Shown piece after piece: positions 6,623-12,177 of a stretch of 12,177 nucleotides of DNA. Both the position numbers and the translations under genes were made by a program. The stretch is from an uncultured Bacilli bacterium (GTDB lineage: Bacteria > Bacillota_I > Bacilli_A > RF39 > UBA660). Position 1 is the stretch's first letter. Every line of letters begins with the position of its first letter. The notes under the pieces are model-generated. The model was not told the origin of the DNA and made no database searches. It saw only the letters and a list, made by a program, of their open reading frames with translations. The stretch lies in NCBI GenBank assembly GCA_934163035.1, contig CAKPJX010000027.1, forward strand, positions 1 to 12,177, given 5' to 3'.

Positions 6623-7571
6623 TACTAGAAAAACCTTCTTTCATTTCATTTACTTTTGCTTCAATTAATTTATCAAGTTCTTTTTCTTGTTGGATTAGTT
6701 GTTCTCTTTCTTCCATTAAGCAATTATACTTTTCAAGTAACGCTTGCTTTTTTTCTATACGGGTTCTAATTGTATTATTTTCTGCCTCTGCCTGAGATAT
6801 TATTGCTTCAGTTGGTTCTGTTTCTGTAACAGGTTTTGGAATCACTGCTGTTTCTTGTGGTTTTTGCTCTATTAGAGGTGAGTCAAAAGTTAAGTTTAAT
6901 TCATTCATTTTTTCTATTAGTTCTTTCTGTTTTAATGGACCAAATCCAGATAACTTACAAACATCTGGACCAAAATTTAATAAATCAGTTAATGTATAAA
7001 TACCGTTTTTATATAATGGAGTATATATTCTTGGATCTGAAATAGTCTCCTCTAACAATGTAACGCCTTGTTCTTTTAAAGCTTTTACAGTTTCTTTTAA
7101 TGTTGGCTTTTCATCTTTTAATGTATAACCTAAATCATGTATACACTTTTTTAATATTCCTAGATACGTTTCACCAAAATTTCTTGCCTGAACAATACTT
7201 TTATAATCAAGTGTAAGTAAATCACCTAATGTATAAGCATATAATTGCTTTGTTAAAATGTTTTTTACTGCAACCGGTAATTCTAACTCACTAACTGGGG
7301 TGTTGGCAACTTCTGGTGTTAATCCGATATCATCATATTCCCCTAAAAATGTAATCTCATAGTTATAATGTAATAAGGCTTTTAAATGTTTAAATGAGCT
7401 AATACCATTATAATCATATGCTGAATTCATTGGTATATTAAATATCTTTTCAACATCCTCTTTTTTCGTGGCTGCTAAATCTCCTAATGTATTATATCCG
7501 GCCACGTTTAATATCTCTTTTGCTTCATCATCTATACTTAAGTATTTAATTAGCATATCTTTTGTTTTCAT
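6585..7571 (-). CDS. Protein with tandem RNA polymerase alpha-CTD-like modules and a C-terminal coiled coil
   Basis: 328 residues. The clearest module (about 85-152) matches the C-terminal domain of the RNA polymerase alpha subunit: TPVSELELPVAVKNIL, TLGDLL, then ARNFGETYLGILKKCIHDLGYTL, as in RNLGxxSLxEIKxxLxxxGLxL. Similar helix-hairpin-helix units appear at about 8-75 and 178-229 (LSGFGPLKQKELIEKM). A Pro/Thr/Glu linker (230-258) leads to a coiled coil (260-312). By alignment with E. coli alpha, Arg265 is Ala101, Asn268 is kept (Asn104), Gly296 is kept (Gly133), and Lys298/Ser299 are Thr135/Tyr136, so UP-element contact as in true alpha is doubtful. It is not rpoA, since the alpha N-terminal domain is absent. 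It could bind DNA or a polymerase partner (inference). AAGGAG lies 5 bases before the ATG. Confidence 0.75.
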   Translation of the reverse strand: MKTKDMLIKYLSIDDEAKEILNVAGYNTLGDLAATKKEDVEKIFNIPMNSAYDYNGISSFKHLKALLHYNYEITFLGEYDDIGLTPEVANTPVSELELPVAVKNILTKQLYAYTLGDLLTLDYKSIVQARNFGETYLGILKKCIHDLGYTLKDEKPTLKETVKALKEQGVTLLEETISDPRIYTPLYKNGIYTLTDLLNFGPDVCKLSGFGPLKQKELIEKMNELNLTFDSPLIEQKPQETAVIPKPVTETEPTEAIISQAEAENNTIRTRIEKKQALLEKYNCLMEEREQLIQQEKELDKLIEAKVNEMKEGFSSNGKQCKVLTSLK

Positions 7572-7682
7572 AAATTCTCCTTACCTTATACTGAATTATA
7601 AATTTTATGTTCCAGTTTTTAAATGACTTTCATTTTTTTATAAAGCAGTCCATAAAATGCTTATGTTTTTCACTTGGTTATT

Positions 7683-7710
7683 ATCATACATTATTTTATA
7701 AAATTGTCAA
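7683..7710 (-). promoter_or_regulatory. Promoter of the alpha-CTD-like gene
   Basis: TTGACA (7710-7705), 16 bases, TATGAT (7688-7683). The predicted leader is about 105 bases. The spacer contains the palindrome ATTTTATAAAAT (7693-7704). Confidence 0.7.
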
Positions 7711-7718
7711 ATTTTGAC
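7706..7718. promoter_or_regulatory. Palindrome GTCAAA-N-TTTGAC over the -35 (candidate operator)
   Basis: A perfect 6-1-6 inverted repeat covers the -35 hexamer. The same arrangement, AAGTCAAAA followed by TTGACAA, occurs at the -35 of the gene at 183-602 (minus strand, about 699-682), with one extra base between the halves. Confidence 0.4.
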
Positions 7719-7958
7719 TTAATTTTTTTTCTGCTAAAATTTAGGTATTCTGTTTCCTACTCTATGTCTTCTGCTTTTCTCATGACTGACTTATCAATTA
7801 TTTATGAGACATTAGAATATAATATAAGCTTATAAACTCAATCCATATGTGTATCTTCATAATCTTGTCTTACCGTAATAAGTTACAAACATTTATTTAT
7901 CTATGTACTTTATTATTAGTTAATATTGCTTTTTATAAAGCAATAAGTCCATACAAAT

Positions 7959-7986
7959 AAAAAAGACTAAACTTTCATTTAGTCTT
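7959..7986 (-). terminator. Intrinsic terminator with no intact gene upstream
   Basis: Perfect 9-bp stem AAGACTAAA/TTTAGTCTT (7963-7971 with 7978-7986), 6-base loop, followed on the minus strand by a six-T tract that overlaps the stem end. It lies 10 bases after the stop of the ppdK-like tail at 7996. Confidence 0.8.
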
Positions 7987-8098
7987 AATGTTTTATTACT
8001 TATTGTTAATTGCAGCTTGTACCACAGTTTAGTTCGGGATGCTTTGATATTTTTCCAACTAATTAACTTAATGTTTTTTTCTTTTAAATTTTTTTTGC

Positions 8099-8132
8099 AA
8101 AAAAATAGGGCTCTATCCGAAAATAGACCCCT
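8099..8132 (-). terminator. Terminator/attenuator hairpin of the orphan leader
   Basis: Arms 8123-8132 and 8107-8116 pair over 10 bp with one G-G mismatch (AGGGGTCTAT with ATAGAGCCCT), with loop TTTCGG, then A and seven T on the minus strand. It is more GC-rich than the other terminators in the window. Confidence 0.75.
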
Positions 8133-8151
8133 TACAAAAATGATTTAACAT
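8113..8151 (-). CDS. Possible 12-residue leader peptide
   Basis: AAGGA at 8160-8156 precedes ATG at 8151 with good spacing. The frame reads MLNHFCKGSIFG and stops at 8113. Codons 8-12 and the stop run through both arms of the terminator hairpin, as in translation-controlled attenuators. It lies about 10 bases from the predicted transcript start. No intact structural gene follows. It could equally be a chance frame in a small RNA. Confidence 0.35.
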   Translation of the reverse strand: MLNHFCKGSIFG

Positions 8152-8168
8152 TTTTTCCTTGCATAGAT

Positions 8169-8197
8169 AATATATCACAAATATTTTTCTATGTCAA
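8169..8197 (-). promoter_or_regulatory. Strong promoter of an orphan short transcript
   Basis: TTGACA (8197-8192), 17 bases, TATATT (8174-8169) with TG at the extended -10 position. Transcription would begin near 8162 and reach the terminator at 8132-8099, giving an RNA of about 60 bases. Confidence 0.75.
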
Positions 8198-8305
8198 ACT
8201 ATTGCTCCAAATTTTCTTTATAATTTTTTTCAATAATTTTATCAAAATAATTATATATAAATATCAAGAATAAGTGGTTTTCTAATGACTATATTTTTAC
8301 ATTCA

Positions 8306-8356
8306 GGTATATTATTTCTATACCCTATAATATGTCATTCGTAATAATTATACGAA
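8306..8356. repeat. Two neighbouring 6-7-6 inverted repeats
   Basis: GGTATA-N7-TATACC (8306-8324) and TTCGTA-N7-TACGAA (8338-8356), centres 32 bp apart. Neither has a T-tract of terminator type. They may be binding sites or chance pairs in AT-rich DNA. Confidence 0.35.
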
Positions 8357-8417
8357 CTTAAAAACACTTTTGTTCTTTTATCTACTTTTGAGTTTTTGAT
8401 TTGATAGCAGCTTGTGT

Positions 8418-8476
8418 CATATACACGTTTGGTATAAATTATGATCCATATACACGACTAATATATTGTATAAATT
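8418..8476. repeat. Imperfect tandem duplication
   Basis: CATATACACG occurs at 8418-8427 and 8447-8456, each followed by GTATAAATT (8432-8440 and 8468-8476). This looks like a duplicated unit of about 30 bases with a small later insertion in one copy. Confidence 0.45.
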
Positions 8477-8509
8477 TAAACTATTTACATCTTAAAGTAT
8501 GCTTGTAAT

Positions 8510-9772
8510 TTATTGTTTTTTAGTTAATTTCTTTACCGCTCCATTTTCAATAAATTCTTCTATTGCTGGGTCTGAACTATTCATAGTTGTATTAAAACCT
8601 TTACTATCAATATAAGATTGATGAAAAGATTCTTTTGTTATTCCAAATTTTTTTTGAACATGCTCAGAAGTTTGTTGAATCGTTTTACCACTATCACCAT
8701 TAATATCAATTTCAGCTTCAAGGCCCTTAACTGTTTCTTCTTCAGAAGGTTTTATTAATGCAAGATGAGTATTTGATTTTTCATCCAAATATTCTATTAT
8801 TGATCTTTGATCACCAACCTTTTTGCATGCAGATTGACAAAATGGATTATCATCATTTATATAATTCATCTCTTTTTTATCTTTAAAATAACTATATACT
8901 GGATCATTTCCAACATAATCATCTTTAATTACTCTATAATATAAAGCAATATACTTTCGATAATCCATTTTTTCATCATCATCCAAATTACCACTTTGAG
9001 CTTTTCCTTTCAGTGTTTCATATCTTTCTAAATATTCATTTACCTGTTTATCAAGTTTTTCTTTTTCTATACCTCTTTTTAATAAATAATCATATACATC
9101 TTTATTATAATACCATCTAGTTAAAATCATATAGTAATTATGTTTTAAACATTCATCGCTCGTTTCTTCTAATAATTTAATATATACTGAACCTGTTCTC
9201 GATCTTTTACCTCTATGAGTAAATTCACCAATCAAATACCCTTGTATAGTATCTTCCTTCTCAAACATATTATATACTTCATAATAATCTTTAAAAGGTA
9301 TATTGCATTTTGAATCCAAAGAATAAAACATCCAATAAGCATATAGTGGTTTCCCGGAAAAAATAAATTGCTTAATTTCAGATAATGCATCATTAATTTT
9401 TTCTTTATTATGACTTTTACCACAAGACTCTCCGTATTCATGAACAAAATCACGAGCATAATTTTCAAATAATTCATCTTCATTAAAAATAAATTTTTCT
9501 TTTAACATTTCATATATGTCTTTATTTGTTTTTAATTCGTTAGACAAAGAATACGCGTAAGCATAATACAAATTTTCTGCTATTTTTTGCTTGTTTAAAA
9601 ATTTTATAGCTTTATTTTTATCAGTAATATTTTTCTTTTTAAATTTTTCTTTTGTTTTACCTTTTTTAATCATTTTCTTTCCTACTATATATAAATCTAT
9701 TTTATATAAATATTTACTGTTATTATATATTTTTTTAAATGTTTCTGAATTTTTAAACATATTAACAATCAT
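8510..9772 (-). CDS. Unknown 420-residue Lys/Glu-rich helical protein
   Basis: I recognise no family. The N-terminus is very basic (KKMIKKGKTKEKFKKKNI at about 33-50). It is followed by a long, mostly helical, Tyr-rich charged region (55-300) that could be made of helical repeats, and a C-terminal part (320-420) with few hydrophobic stretches, ending in KKLTKKQ. There is no signal peptide, membrane helix or visible catalytic motif, and no DDE or Tyr/Ser recombinase signature. AAGGAGG, 7 bases before ATG 9772, is the best ribosome site in the window and fixes the start. The gene stands alone between ppdK and a relic-rich stretch, and a 12-bp inverted repeat brackets it (8498-8509 and 10003-10014). 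That context suggests an accessory, perhaps acquired gene. No terminator follows directly. Confidence 0.8.
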   Translation of the reverse strand: MIVNMFKNSETFKKIYNNSKYLYKIDLYIVGKKMIKKGKTKEKFKKKNITDKNKAIKFLNKQKIAENLYYAYAYSLSNELKTNKDIYEMLKEKFIFNEDELFENYARDFVHEYGESCGKSHNKEKINDALSEIKQFIFSGKPLYAYWMFYSLDSKCNIPFKDYYEVYNMFEKEDTIQGYLIGEFTHRGKRSRTGSVYIKLLEETSDECLKHNYYMILTRWYYNKDVYDYLLKRGIEKEKLDKQVNEYLERYETLKGKAQSGNLDDDEKMDYRKYIALYYRVIKDDYVGNDPVYSYFKDKKEMNYINDDNPFCQSACKKVGDQRSIIEYLDEKSNTHLALIKPSEEETVKGLEAEIDINGDSGKTIQQTSEHVQKKFGITKESFHQSYIDSKGFNTTMNSSDPAIEEFIENGAVKKLTKKQ

Positions 9773-9841
9773 CCTAGAACCTCCTTAAATAAGTTTATTA
9801 TCGCACATAATATTTCAAATTAATAGTTGTTTCTTTATTAA

Positions 9842-9850
9842 ATTATAACA
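9842..9850 (-). promoter_or_regulatory. Possible extended -10 promoter for the 420-residue protein gene
   Basis: TGTTATAAT is a good extended -10 but has no clear -35 17 bases upstream. The leader would be about 60 bases. A second extended -10, TGCGATAAT (9805-9797), lies closer to the gene. Confidence 0.35.
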
Positions 9851-10059
9851 CAAATTCTAAATTTCTTAAAATTATATATCTTATCCATTCTATTCCTGTA
9901 ATGTCAGATTGTTTTCTTCCATTTAATCTAAGTTTTATAGATTTATCAATAAACTTTAGTTTCCATTCATAATAATCTCTATTAATAATATTTTATTGTC
10001 ATATTACAAGCATATTTTTCAATCAATACATCTTGCTTAACAACAAAACATTTTACTTT
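9843..10059 (-). pseudogene. Frameshifted 3' remnant of an unknown gene
   Basis: Two open frames lie end to end. One runs from 10059 to a stop at 9982 (contains VVKQDVLIEKYACNMTIKYY). The other runs from 9992 to a stop at 9843 (contains NRDYYEWKLKFIDKSIKLRL and SDITGIEWIRYIILRNLEFV). Removing one T at about 9984 joins them into one frame of some 72 codons with protein-like composition (Trp, Cys, Gly, alternating charge). Neither part has a usable start codon with a ribosome site, so this is the tail of a longer gene whose 5' part is lost, just after the ppdK terminator. The family is not recognised. Confidence 0.4.
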
Positions 10060-10081
10060 TCAGTTTTTATTTTGTTATAAC

Positions 10082-10104
10082 AAAAAAAGAGCTTTTCAGC
10101 TCTT
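10082..10104 (-). terminator. ppdK terminator
   Basis: Perfect 7-bp stem AAGAGCT/AGCTCTT closed by a GAAA tetraloop (minus strand), followed by T residues to 10082. It lies 26 bases after the ppdK stop. Confidence 0.9.
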
Positions 10105-10129
10105 CTATATTGTTTCATACTTTTGTATT

Positions 10130-12177
10130 CTATTTCTTTTCATTGATTGCAGCCTGTGCAGCAGCTAATCTTGCTATTGGAACTCTGAATGGTGAGCAAG
10201 ATACATAGTTTAGACCAACTTTGTGGCAGAATTCAATAGTACTTGGATCTCCACCGTGTTCTCCACAAATTCCTAACTTGATATCTGGTCTTGTAGCTCT
10301 ACCTTTTTCAGCAGCCATTTTAACTAATTGTCCAACACCTGCTTGGTCTAGTTTTGCGAATGGATCTGATTCATAAATCTTATTTTGATAATAAGAATCT
10401 AAGAATTTACCAGCATCATCTCTTGAGAATCCAAATGTCATTTGTGTTAAGTCATTTGTTCCGAATGAGAAGAATTCTGCTGATTCAGCTATTTCATTTG
10501 CTAAAAGTGCAGCTCTTGGAATTTCGATCATTGTACCAATATGGTAACTAATGTCTGAATTTTTTTCTTTCTTAACTTGTTCAGCTGTTTCAATAACTAC
10601 GTTTTTAACGAAGTCTAATTCTTTCTTTTCGCCAACTAATGGAATCATAATTTCTGGTACAATGTCGTAGCCATCTTCCTCTTTTACTTCAATAGCAGCT
10701 TCTATTAAAGCACGAGTTTGCATCTTTGCTATTTCTGGATATGTAACTGCTAAGCGGCATCCACGATGACCCATCATTGGGTTGAATTCGTGTAGATCGG
10801 CACATTTTTGTTTTAACGTTTCAACTGATACATTCATATCTTTTGCTAATGCTTTGATATCTTCTTCATCTGTTGGTAAGAACTCATGTAGTGGTGGGTC
10901 TAAATAACGTACAGTCATAGGTAGACCTTTTAGTTCTTTATACATAGCTTTGAAGTCACCTTTTTGGAATGGTATTAATTCACTTAAAGCTTCTTCTCTT
11001 GCTTCTACTGTTTCAGATAAAATCATTTTTCTAATTTTTGGAATTCTTTCGTTATCGAAGAACATATGCTCAGTACGGCATAATCCAATACCTTCAGCTC
11101 CTAGTTTAATAGCATTTGCTGTATCTCTTGGGTTATCTGCATTTGTACGAACTTTTAAAGTTCTCATGCTATCGGCCCATCCCATGATACGTCCGAAATT
11201 ACCTGATACTGTAGCTTCTTCTGTTTCTATATCACCATCATAAATTTTTCCAGTAGAACCATCAAGAGATATATAATCACCTTTCTTGAATGTCTTTCCA
11301 CCTAATTCAAATGTTTCTTTTTCTTCATTTATCTTGATATCTCCGCATCCTGATACGCAGCAAGTTCCCATACCACGAGCAACAACGGCAGCATGTGATG
11401 TCATTCCTCCACGTACTGTTAAGATACCTTGAGCAGCGATCATACCTTCAATATCTTCTGGAGTTGTTTCAAGACGTACAAGGATAACTCTCTCGCCTTT
11501 TCCACCAATTCCTTCTTTTTTAGCTTCATCTGCTGTGAAAACAATTTTTCCTGCAGCAGCTCCAGGTGATGCTGGAAGAGCTTCTCCAACTACTTTTCCT
11601 TCTTTTAAAGCAGCTTTATTAAATGTTGGGTGTAATAATTGATCAAGTGATTTTGCATCAATTCTTGCTACAGCTTCTTCTTCTGTAATCATCTTTTCAT
11701 CTACTAAATCACAAGCAATTTGAATAGCAGCTTGAGCTGTTCTTTTTCCATTTCTTGTTTGTAGGAAGTATAGTTTTCCTTCTTGGATAGTGAATTCCAT
11801 ATCTTGCATATCACGATAATGATTTTCAAGTTTTGTTGCAAGTTCCATGAATTCCTTATAGCATTCAGGTAAATCTTCAGCAAGTTTGCTGATTGGTTGT
11901 GGAGTACGAACTCCAGCAACAACGTCTTCACCTTGGGCATTAATTAAGTATTCACCATAAATACCTTTTTCTCCAGTTGATGGGTTTCTAGTAAAGGCAA
12001 CTCCTGTACCAGATGTTTCTCCCATGTTTCCGAATACCATTGTTTGAACGTTTACAGCTGTTCCCCAATCACCAGGAATATCATTCATACGACGATATAC
12101 GATAGCTCTTGGATTATCCCATGAACGGAATACTGCTTTTACAGCACCCATTAATTGTTCTTTAGCATCTTGTGGGA
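10130..12177 (-). CDS. ppdK: Pyruvate, phosphate dikinase, C-terminal three quarters (5' end beyond the window)
   Basis: The enzyme interconverts pyruvate, ATP and phosphate with PEP, AMP and pyrophosphate in the cytoplasm; in anaerobic Bacillota it often runs in glycolysis. The frame stays open to the window edge (about 682 codons of a usual 870-880), so only part of the N-terminal ATP-grasp domain is missing. Visible parts, numbered from the first in-window Met (12151), are the end of the nucleotide domain (GDWGTAVNVQTMVFGN, TSGTGVAFTRNPSTG, LYFLQTRNGKRTAQ 128-140), the swivelling phosphohistidine domain (LTVRGGMTSHAAVVARGMG, catalytic His253), and the PEP/pyruvate TIM barrel (GLCRTEHMFF 356-365, GHRGCRLAV 461-469, SFGTNDLTQMTFGFSRDD 562-579, GICGEHGGDP 627-636 with Cys629, SPFRVPIARLA). 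The C-terminus AAQAAINEKK is normal. A terminator follows. The codon mix is richer in GC than the neighbouring accessory genes, as for a conserved, highly expressed gene. Confidence 0.98.
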   Translation of the reverse strand, partial: PQDAKEQLMGAVKAVFRSWDNPRAIVYRRMNDIPGDWGTAVNVQTMVFGNMGETSGTGVAFTRNPSTGEKGIYGEYLINAQGEDVVAGVRTPQPISKLAEDLPECYKEFMELATKLENHYRDMQDMEFTIQEGKLYFLQTRNGKRTAQAAIQIACDLVDEKMITEEEAVARIDAKSLDQLLHPTFNKAALKEGKVVGEALPASPGAAAGKIVFTADEAKKEGIGGKGERVILVRLETTPEDIEGMIAAQGILTVRGGMTSHAAVVARGMGTCCVSGCGDIKINEEKETFELGGKTFKKGDYISLDGSTGKIYDGDIETEEATVSGNFGRIMGWADSMRTLKVRTNADNPRDTANAIKLGAEGIGLCRTEHMFFDNERIPKIRKMILSETVEAREEALSELIPFQKGDFKAMYKELKGLPMTVRYLDPPLHEFLPTDEEDIKALAKDMNVSVETLKQKCADLHEFNPMMGHRGCRLAVTYPEIAKMQTRALIEAAIEVKEEDGYDIVPEIMIPLVGEKKELDFVKNVVIETAEQVKKEKNSDISYHIGTMIEIPRAALLANEIAESAEFFSFGTNDLTQMTFGFSRDDAGKFLDSYYQNKIYESDPFAKLDQAGVGQLVKMAAEKGRATRPDIKLGICGEHGGDPSTIEFCHKVGLNYVSCSPFRVPIARLAAAQAAINEKK

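Larger units (their letters stand above)
7572..8509. other. 938-base region without an intact gene: regulatory parts, repeats and relics
   Basis: No convincing gene is present on either strand. From right to left it holds an imperfect tandem repeat (8418-8476), two 6-7-6 inverted repeats (8306-8324, 8338-8356), a complete promoter/leader/terminator unit (8197-8099), and a stretch whose minus-strand frame reads VQAAINNK-stop (8022-7996), much like the ppdK C-terminus AQAAINEKK. After that come a second terminator (7986-7959), a hairpin TATTGCTTT-TTAT-AAAGCAATA (7924-7945), and the promoter of the next gene. The many short non-starting frames and the orphan signals suggest loss of one or more genes here. 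Confidence 0.6.
8498..10014. repeat. Segment of 1.5 kb bracketed by a 12-bp inverted repeat
   Basis: TATGCTTGTAAT (8498-8509, touching the stop codon of the 420-residue gene) and its reverse complement ATTACAAGCATA (10003-10014, inside a gene relic). Size and layout resemble an insertion element, but the enclosed protein shows no transposase motif and no target duplication was seen. In such AT-rich DNA a 12-bp match can arise by chance. Confidence 0.3.

Noticed and set aside
6585..6660. Programmed frameshift joining the 328-residue protein to the small ORF
   Set aside because: No slippery heptamer, in-frame stop pause or downstream structure was seen; a separate overlapping ORF or a plain mutation is simpler.
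7700..7800. Minus-strand frame reading like a protein tail (DKSVMRKAEDIE-stop-ETEYLNFS)
   Set aside because: It contains a stop, has no start, overlaps the promoter of the next gene, and A-rich DNA easily yields Lys/Ile-rich frames.
7823..7834. 12-bp palindrome TATAAGCTTATA
   Set aside because: Isolated, not near a promoter or gene end; expected now and then at this base composition.
10070..10085. 16-bp palindrome TTTTGTTATAACAAAA beside the ppdK terminator
   Set aside because: It overlaps the terminator T-tract, stands far from any promoter and is mostly A/T; probably chance.
1..12177. CRISPR array, prophage genes, known transposase, riboswitch or rRNA
   Set aside because: No regularly spaced repeats, no integrase/transposase motifs, no recognised riboswitch core and no rRNA sequence were found.

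Overview
The window is very AT-rich and comes from a low-GC Bacillota-type bacterium that uses the standard code (TGA is a stop, Trp is TGG). Supporting signs are strong AAGGAGG-type ribosome sites, repeated TTGACA-N17-TGnTATAAT promoters, short AT-rich hairpin/T-tract terminators, and a tRNA with an encoded CCA end. The gene mix (ppdK, dxs, lone Smr protein, Thr-rich and WxxW-type surface proteins) would fit an uncultured gut Bacilli/Clostridia lineage, but I cannot place it more finely. Every credible gene lies on the minus strand, so the window reads from right to left.

Right end (12177 to 10082): the C-terminal three quarters of pyruvate phosphate dikinase (ppdK), cut by the window edge and closed by a clean terminator. 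From about 10060 to 7960 the sequence becomes irregular. It holds a frameshifted gene remnant, an unrecognised 420-residue protein whose stop abuts one arm of a 12-bp inverted repeat, short direct and inverted repeats, a complete promoter / 12-codon leader / terminator unit with no gene behind it, a short stretch resembling the ppdK 3' end, and another orphan terminator. This looks like a decayed or exchanged segment.

Middle (7710 to 6435): a promoter with an overlapping palindrome drives a 328-residue protein built from RNA polymerase alpha-CTD-like helix-hairpin-helix modules plus a coiled coil. A 52-codon coiled-coil ORF overlaps its end in another frame and is followed at once by a terminator. 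Then come dxs (MEP isoprenoid pathway), a transglutaminase-fold protein with its own promoter and a palindrome over the -35, and a stand-alone Smr-domain protein.

Left end (2826 to 7): a two-gene operon from a near-consensus promoter encodes two single-pass membrane proteins. The first has a Glu/Lys-rich stalk and a WxxWxxW/Cys-rich C-terminal module. The second has an acidic 16-residue repeat inside and a Thr-rich region outside. A small unknown protein follows with its own consensus promoter nested in the 3' end of the operon, and then a CAU-anticodon tRNA.

The best candidates for something undescribed are the alpha-CTD-like protein with its overlapping small ORF, the promoter motif it shares with the small gene at 183-602, the surface-protein operon, and the orphan leader/terminator module in the scrambled region.
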